This document shows, piece after piece, positions 17,584-25,433 of a DNA stretch of 64,000 bases (its first letter is position 1; every line of letters starts with the position of its first letter). The DNA lies in assembly GCF_038051925.1 (NCBI RefSeq), contig NZ_CP150634.1, forward strand, positions 4,886,864 to 4,950,863, read 5' to 3'. The DNA comes from Methylotuvimicrobium sp. KM2. GTDB lineage: Bacteria > Pseudomonadota > Gammaproteobacteria > Methylococcales > Methylomonadaceae. The notes beneath the pieces are model-generated. The model searched no databases. It was not told the origin of the DNA and worked only from the letters and a program-made list of their open reading frames with translations. A program made the position numbers and the translations under genes.

Positions 17584-17880
17584 ATGTTGTTTGCTCAAAT
17601 TGCCGGAATCGTTATGCTGGTATGGTTTTACCATACTGCGAAAAAACTGGGTGAAAACCCGATGAACTGGGCGATAACCGGCTTGGTCGGTTACTGGTTG
17701 ACTTGGTGGATCGCCAAATTAACGATTAAAAGTTTACATTTGGATACGCTTGCAGGAAATTCGGGTATTTTGAAGTTCGTGATCATTTTAACACCTGCAT
17801 TACTTGCGATACTTGCCACACTTTTCATTCGAAAGAAATATCTGGTCGATGCGGCCGAATCGAAACAAGACAATCAGTAA
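17584..17880 (+). CDS. small hypothetical membrane protein
   Basis: This is a 98-residue protein with an N-terminal hydrophobic segment (FAQIAGIVMLVWFY), a Trp-rich middle (WAITGLVGYWLTWWI) and a third hydrophobic stretch (FVIILTPALLAILATLFI) before a basic C-terminus, so three membrane passes are likely. A strong GGGAGG ribosome site precedes the ATG and a terminator follows, which argue for a real gene. I do not recognise the family. The 271 bases upstream hold no other gene. Confidence 0.65.
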   Translation: MLFAQIAGIVMLVWFYHTAKKLGENPMNWAITGLVGYWLTWWIAKLTIKSLHLDTLAGNSGILKFVIILTPALLAILATLFIRKKYLVDAAESKQDNQ

Positions 17881-17900
17881 ATTACGGATTATTAAAATAA

Positions 17901-17937
17901 AAAAAGGCGCATTGCCAAACGACAATACGCCTTTTTA
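17901..17937. terminator. bidirectional intrinsic terminator
   Basis: AAAAAGGCGCATTG and CAATACGCCTTTTT form a stem of about 14 pairs with one mismatch, flanked by A and T runs on both sides. It lies between the convergent small membrane gene and the peroxiredoxin gene and can serve both. Confidence 0.85.
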
Positions 17938-17956
17938 AGCCTATCGAATCATTCGA

Positions 17957-18562
17957 TTAGAGCTTGTCGGCATTTTTCTCCAGATAATCCGCAACGCCTT
18001 CAGGGCTTGCATTCATACCTGAGTCGCCTTTGTTCCAGCCCGCTGGGCAGACTTCGCCATTTTCCTCAAAGAATTGCAGGGCGTCGATCATACGAATCAA
18101 TTCATCCATGTTACGGCCCAGAGGCAGATCGTTAACGACTTGATGACGAACCACGCCGTCCTTGTCGATCAAGAAAGTTCCGCGATAAGCAACGGCCGGT
18201 GCTGCAGCTTCGACATCGTAATCTTTACAGATACCGTGTGAAATATCAGCCGCCATTGTATAACGGACCGGACCGATACCGCCTTTGTTGACCGGTGTAT
18301 TACGCCATGCATTATGTGTAAAGTGAGAATCGATCGAAACGGCAATCACTTCGACGCCACGGCTTTTGAACTCGTCAATGCGATGATCGAGAGCGATCAA
18401 TTCGCTAGGGCAAACAAAGGTAAAGTCCAGCGGATAAAAGAAGACTACCGCATATTTTCCTTTTGTCGCTTCGGAAAAATTAAAAGCATCGACTATTTCG
18501 CCATTGCCTAATACGGCAGGAACAGTAAAGTCGGGGGCTTGTTTACCTACTAATACGCTCAT
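17957..18562 (-). CDS. 2-Cys peroxiredoxin (AhpC/Prx1 type)
   Basis: This 201-residue thiol peroxidase has the peroxidatic Cys in FFYPLDFTFVCPSELIAL near residue 50 and the resolving Cys in GEVCPAGWNKGD near 172. It reduces hydrogen peroxide and organic hydroperoxides in the cytoplasm using thioredoxin or AhpF-type reductants; neither reductase is adjacent. The start is the ATG at 18560-18562 (MSVLVGKQAPDF), 9 bases after a GGAG; a longer in-frame start at 18610 is not family-like. The 286 bases upstream are AT-rich and gene-free. Confidence 0.93.
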   Translation of the reverse strand: MSVLVGKQAPDFTVPAVLGNGEIVDAFNFSEATKGKYAVVFFYPLDFTFVCPSELIALDHRIDEFKSRGVEVIAVSIDSHFTHNAWRNTPVNKGGIGPVRYTMAADISHGICKDYDVEAAAPAVAYRGTFLIDKDGVVRHQVVNDLPLGRNMDELIRMIDALQFFEENGEVCPAGWNKGDSGMNASPEGVADYLEKNADKL

Positions 18563-18848
18563 CGAATGTCTCCAAGTGTTTAAAAATAGAAGGTTATGAG
18601 TTGAGGACAACCACCAGGAGGTGGCATAGCCGCATTCTACATCAAATTACTAGGGAATTGTCACAATTACCTAACTTTTAACTTGCTTTTATTTTGGGAA
18701 TGAGGATAATTTGTAAGCATAGGCTTACATTAGTAGGCTTTCATAAATTTGTAATATTTTTCTGCTTCACGCGGAATAACCTCGATGTATTAGCGGCAAA
18801 TATTCTCTGTTCAACAAATGGTGAAAACCGTTAGTAGGTTTAAATGCT

Positions 18849-19358
18849 ATGGTAAAACATAAACAAATCACAGAACCCGATGTATTCGGGTATCAGGTCC
18901 GAATCGTTCGGCGAGGCAAGGAAACCAGTCGTTATTTTTCTCATAAGCTTTGGGGAAACAAAAATAAATCCCTGAAAGCCGCTATCGCTTGGCGCGATCA
19001 AATGTTAGTGGCTCTGAAAGGGAGCAAGACACGCTTTCTCAAGCCGCCGAAAAATAAAACGACTACGGGACTGACCGGCGTTTCCAGAACAATCAAATAC
19101 GACCACCGCAAGGATAAGAGTTACTTATGCTATACGGTATTTTGGGTCAAGGACGGTAAATCTAGAAACAAAACATTTCAGGTCGGCAATGTGGAAACAG
19201 TCACTGCCGACGATGAATTGCACGCGTTTCGCACCGCCCGCTTATTCCGTAGTTGCTATGAATATGCGATAGACAATGATCTAGAATTCGACGATAGCCA
19301 ATTTGCCGGCTGGAAAAAACGTCGATTGTACGACGACCCCAATCTCAAAGTTGTTTAA
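18849..19358 (+). CDS. hypothetical protein, possible AP2-like DNA-binding domain
   Basis: This 169-residue basic protein is not firmly assigned. The middle segment TTGLTGVSRTIKYDHRKDKS followed by YLCYTVFWVKDGKSRNKTF has the G-V-S...W...GK...F spacing of the AP2/ERF-type three-strand DNA-binding fold, also found in bacterial and phage proteins. The N-terminal half (VFGYQVRIVRRGKETSRYFS) may be a second, degenerate copy of the same strand pattern. There is no membrane segment. It stands alone between the peroxiredoxin gene and the TonB operon; function is unknown. Confidence 0.55.
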   Translation: MVKHKQITEPDVFGYQVRIVRRGKETSRYFSHKLWGNKNKSLKAAIAWRDQMLVALKGSKTRFLKPPKNKTTTGLTGVSRTIKYDHRKDKSYLCYTVFWVKDGKSRNKTFQVGNVETVTADDELHAFRTARLFRSCYEYAIDNDLEFDDSQFAGWKKRRLYDDPNLKVV

Positions 19359-19419
19359 ACCAATCGCCTTGTAGCAGAGCCCATAGTATTTAAGCTCTGC
19401 TAGCGAGTGGCTTTTCCGC

Positions 19420-20634
19420 TCAAGAAGTCTCGTTGGCTTTACTTAGATAACTGAGCCATTGCTCTGCATTTTTTCTATTGTTCGGAAAACTTTTCGCCTT
19501 GGCAAAAGATTGGCGGGCCTGTTCGGTGTTATTGTTTTCATAATAACTCATCCCGAGAATCATATAAGCTTGGCCGGGCTGTTTCAATCCTCCCTTCGCC
19601 AATGCCTTATTCATCGAGGCTATAGCCGCCTTCCAGTTCTCTTGTTCATAATAAATTTGTCCGAGCTGTTGATAAAGACTGCCTTTGTCATCGAGTTTAG
19701 AGGCCATCTCGAAAGCTTGAATTGCTTTTTCCAGCTCCCTGGCCTGCTTCCAGGCGTTAGCCAGTAATTCCCAATTTTTTACCGTACTCGTAACTTTTTT
19801 CGCATCAAGCTCGGACCGCAACACTGAGCCGGCTTTATATGGCAGCCCAGCATATAGAAATAAATTAACTAGACCCAAAATCTCCTTTTCCGAATTCAAT
19901 AGGCCTTTTTTGTATGCCAGATGCATGACCGTGGCCGCTTGCGTAAACTGGTTCAATTGCTGATATACAGAAACCAACTGCGTCCAATAGTCTTTTTTTT
20001 CCGGATTAACGGCCATCAGCTTGCGCAATAACGGTATCGCCGATTGATAGTCTTTTAATTCATAATACAACGCGAGCTGCAGCTGATACCATGAATCCTC
20101 AGGCTTGGCCGTTAATTGAATGGCCTTGGAAATATGCGGCAAGGCATTGCGGTATTGTTTCAACTGAGTATAGGCATTCGCCAACAACACATGTGTTTGT
20201 GCATCCGGCACCGGATTTTTTGCCAGCCATGGTTTTAAAGTCTCAATCGCCTTGGCATATTGCTCGGAAGCCAAATACAGCTGCCCCAGATTCAAAAGCG
20301 CATCTTGCTGTTGTTTGTCAGGCAGGGCATTTAATGCAACGGCTTTTACCAGCCATTGGGCAGCCTTTGCATACTGTTCCTTGAGCGCATAAACCGAAGC
20401 CAGGCTCCGCATCACTACGGCTTGATCCAAGCCGCCGGCCTTGACTTCGTCGACCATCGACAATAATTGCTGTTCGGCCTTGCCGTATGCCTTATCGGCG
20501 ATAAGCCGGTCCGTGGACTGAATTTTTTGATACAGCGCCGGAGAAATTGTCGCTTGCTTGGAATCAGCCGCGTCTGCAACCGGGGCGTTAATTAATGAAA
20601 CAAGCAGTAAGCTAAATAAGTGCGTTCGCTTCAT
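19420..20634 (-). CDS. periplasmic TPR protein of the TonB2-type operon
   Basis: This 404-residue protein starts with a signal peptide (MKRTHLFSLLLVSLINAPVA, probable cleavage after DA near residue 23), followed by about nine tetratricopeptide-like repeats (for example AKAAQWLVKAVALNALPDKQ and YAKAIETLKPWLAKNPVPDA). It is the last gene of a six-gene operon and overlaps tonB by 4 bases. In Vibrio-type TonB2 clusters a TPR protein occupies the same place and assists TonB-dependent uptake. The paralogous operon at 43.6-47.5 kb lacks it. Confidence 0.85.
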   Translation of the reverse strand: MKRTHLFSLLLVSLINAPVADAADSKQATISPALYQKIQSTDRLIADKAYGKAEQQLLSMVDEVKAGGLDQAVVMRSLASVYALKEQYAKAAQWLVKAVALNALPDKQQQDALLNLGQLYLASEQYAKAIETLKPWLAKNPVPDAQTHVLLANAYTQLKQYRNALPHISKAIQLTAKPEDSWYQLQLALYYELKDYQSAIPLLRKLMAVNPEKKDYWTQLVSVYQQLNQFTQAATVMHLAYKKGLLNSEKEILGLVNLFLYAGLPYKAGSVLRSELDAKKVTSTVKNWELLANAWKQARELEKAIQAFEMASKLDDKGSLYQQLGQIYYEQENWKAAIASMNKALAKGGLKQPGQAYMILGMSYYENNNTEQARQSFAKAKSFPNNRKNAEQWLSYLSKANETS

Positions 20635-21302
20635 TTGGACAGTTTAAACTCCAAGGTTTGTTGAGCCCTTTGTTCGTAGGCCTTGCCATCGACCACTTTC
20701 GCTTTGAATTTCCAGCGCTTAACGGCGGCCAGCGCTTCGCGGTTAAAAATATTGCTGGGGTGCGATTCGACCACAACAGCATCGCTGACTTCACCGGTTT
20801 TCGTAATTGTGAATTCCACCTTTACCCAACCTTCGATACGCCGGCTCGCCGCACGCATCGGATAACGAGGCGGAATGCGTACCAAAGGCGTAACGTCGGT
20901 CGAGATCGTGCCGGTACCGACCACTGCGCTAGGCGCGGCAGGCGAAGCTGCCGCGCCAGCTGTCAAGCCTTCCAGAGCCGAACCGCCGAAACGAGCGCTC
21001 GGTAACTGCACGCTCAAATTCGGAATCGCTAAATTCGGTTGAGCGGCGGCCATCGGTTGTGTATGCTGCGTTTGCATCGGCGGGGGCGGCGGACGTTTTT
21101 CCGGAGGAGGTGGCGGTTTGACGGTCTTTTTTTCCTGAACCGGAGGCTTGATCTCTCGTTTCAAGCGAACGAATTCGACCATTTGCAAGTTATCGGTTTT
21201 CTTGAAACCGCTCCCTCTATTCATCACCATTGCTTGCATCAGCCAAAACAAAGCCAGCGTAACGCCTAGCCCGGCCAATAAAGAAATCGCAAGACGCTTC
21301 AC
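20631..21302 (-). CDS. TonB energy transducer (operon 1)
   Basis: This 223-residue protein has one N-terminal membrane helix (LAISLLAGLGVTLALFWLMQ), a Pro-rich periplasmic linker (KPPPPPEKRPPPPP, about 65-78) and a C-terminal TonB domain with VRIPPRYPMRAASRRIEGWV and FTITKTGEVSDAVVVES. It passes proton-motive energy from ExbB/ExbD to outer-membrane receptors. The size and RIEGWV motif are typical of TonB2-class proteins. It overlaps exbD and the TPR gene by 4 bases each. No TonB-dependent receptor lies in the window. Confidence 0.92.
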   Translation of the reverse strand: MKRLAISLLAGLGVTLALFWLMQAMVMNRGSGFKKTDNLQMVEFVRLKREIKPPVQEKKTVKPPPPPEKRPPPPPMQTQHTQPMAAAQPNLAIPNLSVQLPSARFGGSALEGLTAGAAASPAAPSAVVGTGTISTDVTPLVRIPPRYPMRAASRRIEGWVKVEFTITKTGEVSDAVVVESHPSNIFNREALAAVKRWKFKAKVVDGKAYEQRAQQTLEFKLSK

Positions 21303-21712
21303 TTCGATTCCGTTTCCGTCGCAATCGCCGCATTGGTGATACCGGCCAATCGAATTTGATCCATAACTTGAACCAGAACGTGGGTCTTGGTATCGCGATC
21401 GGCGGCAATGATGACCGAACCGAGCGGATTTTCGGCCTGCAAGCGCGCGACATTAGCCCTGACCGCACGGACATCGACCGCGCGTTTATCGATCCATATC
21501 TCGCCGTTAGACTTGATCGACACGATAATATTGGCCTGTTCTTTTTTTTCGGCCGTTTGCGCGGTGGGTCGATTAACATCGATACCGGATTCTTTGACGA
21601 AAGACGTCGTTACGATAAAAAAAATCAGCATGATGAACACGATGTCGAGCATCGGTGTCATATCGATATCGGAAATTTGATCGGATGTCGAGCGGCTGGT
21701 AGTACGTCGCAT
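21299..21712 (-). CDS. exbD: ExbD/TolR biopolymer transport protein (operon 1)
   Basis: This 137-residue protein has the single helix with the proton-carrying Asp in DIDMTPMLDIVFIMLIFFIV (about residues 16-35) and a periplasmic domain. It forms the proton channel with ExbB. It overlaps tonB by 4 bases and follows exbB by 15 bases. The paralogous copy at 44.4 kb differs mainly in the N-terminus. Confidence 0.93.
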   Translation of the reverse strand: MRRTTSRSTSDQISDIDMTPMLDIVFIMLIFFIVTTSFVKESGIDVNRPTAQTAEKKEQANIIVSIKSNGEIWIDKRAVDVRAVRANVARLQAENPLGSVIIAADRDTKTHVLVQVMDQIRLAGITNAAIATETESK

Positions 21713-21727
21713 AAATAAACAATCTCG

Positions 21728-22252
21728 TTATTGGAATTTCAATAAATCGGCTAAATGATGGGTTTCGTCGCTGACGCGTTCTTCAATTGTTTTACTGAAA
21801 TAAAGACCGGCGATCGCAATCACCATGCCCGACATGGTCGGAATCGTCGCGAGCGAAATACCGGAAGCCATCGCCCGGGCATTACCGGTTCCGGTCACGG
21901 CCATTACATCGAATACGTGGATCATACCGGTCACGGTACCTAATAGTCCGAGTAGCGGACATAAAGCGATCAGCATTTTGATGATAGTCAACGACTTACC
22001 CATTGTCAGCTTCGCTTCGGAAATAATAAAATTTCGAATGTTATGCGCATCGTAAGAACTTTTATCGACACGGCTATCCCATTGTTCCAGCCATACTTGC
22101 CGATCCTTCGGATAATTAAACCGAAAATACAACAAACGTTCGGCGATCAGGCACCACAAGCCGATAGAAACGAACAAAATAACCTTCAAAACGATGCCGC
22201 CGCTATCGAGAAAATGGCCGACCGAATCGAAAATAGCGAACAACCCGTTCAT
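21728..22252 (-). CDS. exbB: ExbB/TolQ proton-channel protein (operon 1)
   Basis: This 174-residue protein is short for ExbB, as in the TonB2 class. It has an N-terminal helix (GIVLKVILFVSIGLWCLI) and the conserved pair of helices containing MLIALCPLLGLLGTVTGMIH and GISLATIPTMSGMVIAIAGL. The start overlaps the TtpC-like gene in TAATG. It works with ExbD and TonB of the same operon, and with the larger TtpC-like paralog upstream. Confidence 0.93.
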   Translation of the reverse strand: MNGLFAIFDSVGHFLDSGGIVLKVILFVSIGLWCLIAERLLYFRFNYPKDRQVWLEQWDSRVDKSSYDAHNIRNFIISEAKLTMGKSLTIIKMLIALCPLLGLLGTVTGMIHVFDVMAVTGTGNARAMASGISLATIPTMSGMVIAIAGLYFSKTIEERVSDETHHLADLLKFQ

Positions 22253-23580
22253 TACTTCCCGGCCCGGCGACTGATGATGCCGGCACTTTGTTCATCGAGA
22301 ATTTGAATCAGTGCACGGCTACGGTAAGCCAACAGACTATGCAAAAACAGTAAAGGAACGGCTGCGCACAAGCCTAGCATCGTCGTAACCAAGGCTTGCG
22401 AGATGCCGCTCGCCATCAATTTCGGATCGCCGGTACCAAACAGACTGATCGATTGGAAGGTCGCGATCATACCGGTAACGGTGCCGAGCAGTCCCAAAAG
22501 CGGTGCGACGGCGGCCAATAGTTTGATCATCGACAAGCCTTTTTCCAAGACCGGCACCTCGCGGGTAATCGCTTCGTCGAGAATCAATTCCAGCGTTTCG
22601 GTGTTTTGTGTCTGATTTTGTTCGACCGCGACAATGATGCGGCCTAGAGGATTGGCTTCGGAAACGTCTTTCGAGATGATTTGCTCGCTAACCCGTTTAT
22701 GCGTTTGCGTCAACATCAAAAACCGATACAGTCCGTAAATCAGACCGAAGCTGCCCAACGCCAAAATAATGTAGCCGATCGCGCCGCCTTGTTGAATTCG
22801 TTCAATAGAATCGGGCGCTTGGATGAGCATGCTTAAAATCACTCCGCGCGTGGGATCGACGCCCAAATCGGCGGTTCCGGACGAAGCCGAGGCAAACTTT
22901 TCGGCAAGACTGTTATAATTGCCGCCCGGTTGCCGTGCCAATTCGGCCAATTTTCCGGTTTCTGATAAATAGCGGAGATACTGCCCGTCGGCAATCGCAT
23001 TGAAAGTGCCGATGCGCACAACTTCGGCCTGGCGCGGCTCGCCCGAAGCCGTCAAAATATCGCTATTAAATTTGACGACCTTGCCGGATTCGGCCATTTC
23101 CTGAAGCAGATAGAACCAAAGCGATTCAAGCTCCTCCAAGGTTGGCAATGCCTTGCTTTGCGTCATCGCGGCCAATTTTCCGGAACGTTCCGGAAACTGC
23201 GCTGAAACGATCGAATTTTCTAGATCGACTTTCAAATCGCCGGCAGCTTGGTTCGCGACGCCGGTCAATTCGCGCAAGATACCGCTACGGTTATCGAGCT
23301 CGGTTTGCAAACGATCGAGCTCTTGCTCGTTCGCCTCCATTTGATCCTTTAATTGCTTGCTCAAACGTTCTTGAGCCGCCAATTCGTTTTTAGCCGACTG
23401 CAGCAATTCCTGCTGTTTGGCATGATCGGCAACGAACCGAGCCTCGCGTTCGCGATTGATTTTGCCTTCGATGCCCTGAGATTTTTGAATTTCCTTCAGC
23501 AATTGATCGAGCGAAAGTCGGTCGGCGATCGCATTGCCGGACAATAACAATCCGGTCAGTAGTAAAGTCATTACTCTCAT
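22252..23580 (-). CDS. ttpC: TtpC-like MotA/TolQ/ExbB proton-channel protein (operon 1)
   Basis: This 442-residue protein combines a signal peptide (MTLLLTGLLLSGNAIA), a long periplasmic coiled coil (about 30-120, rich in Glu, Gln and Leu), and a C-terminal ExbB/TolQ domain with MIKLLAAVAPLLGLLGTVTG and GISQALVTTMLGLCAAVPLL. This layout is that of TtpC of the Vibrio TonB2 complex, which is needed in addition to ExbB2/ExbD2/TonB2. It overlaps the DUF3450 gene by 4 bases upstream. The symbol is by analogy. Confidence 0.85.
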   Translation of the reverse strand: MRVMTLLLTGLLLSGNAIADRLSLDQLLKEIQKSQGIEGKINREREARFVADHAKQQELLQSAKNELAAQERLSKQLKDQMEANEQELDRLQTELDNRSGILRELTGVANQAAGDLKVDLENSIVSAQFPERSGKLAAMTQSKALPTLEELESLWFYLLQEMAESGKVVKFNSDILTASGEPRQAEVVRIGTFNAIADGQYLRYLSETGKLAELARQPGGNYNSLAEKFASASSGTADLGVDPTRGVILSMLIQAPDSIERIQQGGAIGYIILALGSFGLIYGLYRFLMLTQTHKRVSEQIISKDVSEANPLGRIIVAVEQNQTQNTETLELILDEAITREVPVLEKGLSMIKLLAAVAPLLGLLGTVTGMIATFQSISLFGTGDPKLMASGISQALVTTMLGLCAAVPLLFLHSLLAYRSRALIQILDEQSAGIISRRAGK

Positions 23581-24350
23581 TGGCTTACCTCCGGCGCCGG
23601 CAGCGGTAACGTCAGTAAATCGGGCGCAGCTTCCTTACGGGCGATTCTTAGCCCGTCACGTATCGCATTGCGATAGCTCGAAGGTAAGGTTTCCCAAGAT
23701 TGCGTCTCTTTATTCCAGTAACCGGTTTCGCTACCGTCGAGACGTTGAAAATACAACGCGACACGGCCCAAGCGTAAAAAATCGACCGAACTGACAGATC
23801 CGCCCAATTCGAGATCGGCCCGATAGGCTTCGATGGTATTGCCGTATTCGTTTTCAACTTGAAACGCTTCGATGATGCGGCGAAATTTTTCGGCCGGGGT
23901 GACGTCGGCGCGATTGATCATATCCTTCAACTGACTCAAGCGCTCCTGACGCTCTTCAGGCAAAAACGGCACATCCAACGCGATGAATTGCTCGAGACTG
24001 TCGAGCATGCGCAGAATCAACGGCACGATTTCGCGTTGCGTGTCCTCAATCTGATCGAGCTGCCGTTCGAGAGAGGCTTTCTCCTGTTGCTGTGAAGCAA
24101 GCAAATCTTTCAGATGTTTGTTGTAAGTCTGCAAGGTATCCGCATTACGGCTTGCCGTGCGGAATTCCTCTAGCATTTTTTGAGTTTGATCGCTGAGCCG
24201 ATCGATGGTCTTTTGCGAATCGACGGCTGCTTTATTGGTCGCCAGACCGGTGTCGATTGCTTGATTCAAAGGATCCGAATAAGCGCCGGCTGACAAAAAT
24301 AATACGGTAACGCCGGCCAGAGCCTTGGGAAATCGGCGCGTTAAAAACAT
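23577..24350 (-). CDS. DUF3450 periplasmic protein (operon 1)
   Basis: This 257-residue protein is the first gene of the operon. It has a signal peptide (KALAGVTVLFLSAGAYS, cleavage near residue 25), a coiled coil (about 35-105) and the DUF3450 core (PFLPEERQERLSQLKDMINR, then YGNTIEAYRADLELGG and LGRVALYFQRLDG). DUF3450 proteins regularly precede TtpC-like genes and are thought to contact the channel complex in the periplasm; the molecular role is unknown. The paralog at 46.9 kb lacks most of the coiled coil. Confidence 0.85.
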   Translation of the reverse strand: MFLTRRFPKALAGVTVLFLSAGAYSDPLNQAIDTGLATNKAAVDSQKTIDRLSDQTQKMLEEFRTASRNADTLQTYNKHLKDLLASQQQEKASLERQLDQIEDTQREIVPLILRMLDSLEQFIALDVPFLPEERQERLSQLKDMINRADVTPAEKFRRIIEAFQVENEYGNTIEAYRADLELGGSVSSVDFLRLGRVALYFQRLDGSETGYWNKETQSWETLPSSYRNAIRDGLRIARKEAAPDLLTLPLPAPEVSQ

Positions 24351-24538
24351 AAATTAAATCCGAATAACGTTAAGACGAAAGTAACTTTATCACAGTTGTA
24401 AATGCAAACAAGAGTCATTTAGCTATGTCATGAAGTAAATTACGGTTTCTCTCTATCTTCCCGAAGAATCAATTAGCTATTGATAGGCTATGCCACAAGC
24501 ACTATTGAGCAGGATTAACAGAGTTAAATAATTTATTT

Positions 24539-24560
24539 GCAAATAGAAATCGTTCTCATT
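24539..24560. promoter_or_regulatory. putative Fur box
   Basis: The sequence GCAAATAGAAATCGTTCTCA-TT shares 12 of 19 positions with the GATAATGATAATCATTATC consensus in its best alignment, and has the ATCGTTCTCATT half common in iron-regulated promoters. It lies 55 bases before a small gene at 24615 and about 190 bases upstream of the divergent TonB operon, so it could couple both to iron. Assignment is by eye. Confidence 0.45.
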
Positions 24561-24614
24561 AATATTATTACAAAGAATTCATTGCTCCCCGAAAACCACC
24601 ACATAAAGCCGCAT

Positions 24615-24971
24615 ATGAACGTTTTAAAATTAAATCCACTATCGCTATCTGTTGAATTAGCAATCAAACAATTGCTAGCATTATTTTATTCTCGAATAGC
24701 ACAAGGCCGTTGGTTGTTTGCAAAAATGTCGGCAATTCGTTTCCGACGCCAGAAAGCTTCTTTCGCGGCAACTAACCTAATGCAAGAAAAGTCGGATTTC
24801 TATGACAAACCATGCCCGATACGCATCGAGATCGATCCGGAGAAAATTCAGTTACTTCTAGCAAACCGACAACTCTGTGCGGCTGATTTTCATTGCCTGG
24901 ACCAAGCATCGCATCGTTGTATTCGCGAACTATGTTTAAAAACCTGCCTGCATCCGCTGGGTCATAATTAA
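24615..24971 (+). CDS. hypothetical small Cys-rich protein, probably iron-regulated
   Basis: This 118-residue protein is not of a family I can name. The C-terminal half is the most structured part: IRIEIDPEKIQLLLANRQLC followed by AADFHCLDQASHRC and IRELCLKTCLH, giving five Cys in about 35 residues, possibly a metal site. The start at 24615 (MNVLKLNPLSL) is preferred to 24537, which lies on the putative Fur box. It is divergent from the DUF3450-TtpC-ExbBD-TonB operon, which suggests a role in metal uptake; this is inference. Confidence 0.5.
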   Translation: MNVLKLNPLSLSVELAIKQLLALFYSRIAQGRWLFAKMSAIRFRRQKASFAATNLMQEKSDFYDKPCPIRIEIDPEKIQLLLANRQLCAADFHCLDQASHRCIRELCLKTCLHPLGHN

Positions 24972-25017
24972 AGTTACCGATATATCTTACGCCAAAGCTT
25001 GATAAAAGCGATTATGC

Positions 25018-25172
25018 CCATCATCGTAGATCAAAATTCGGCTCAGTAAATGAAAGTGCGAAGCGCCGGGGAAGGCCTACAATACTTTCGCCGGCTTGCT
25101 GAAGCCTGAAACTGCACTCACACTTCGTCCAGGCTCTCCTGAGCGCAGCCGAAGAACTCAGGGCGAAAGGTA
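25018..25172. repeat. dispersed repeat family A, diverged relative
   Basis: It begins CCATCATCGTAGATCAAAATTCGG exactly like the terminus of copy 3 and ends GGGCGAAAGGTAG, close to the family right end. The interior (AAGTGCGAAGCGCCGGGGAA and following) is largely different. The rest of the gap 24972-25433 shows no gene; 25200-25430 is AT-rich and should hold the doeB promoter. Confidence 0.55.
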
Positions 25173-25433
25173 GTTTGAATCACTCAACTGCTCTTTTTAG
25201 AATTAAGCTGTAAATTTTAAAATCCTGCTTTTTTTCCTTATTTTATATTCCAAAAGCCCACTTTTTACCCTTTCTTTTTGTTCTGATTAGTCAAAAAGGG
25301 TATGGTGTATACCTATAAGTCCATTCAGGGTACCTATAACCGACCTGTGATGAGAGTCTGCTGTTTACTTGTTTAGGTAATAGCAATCTCTAGCGTCGTA
25401 GCAATCCGGAAGCCCAAACAGGAGTATTGAAAT

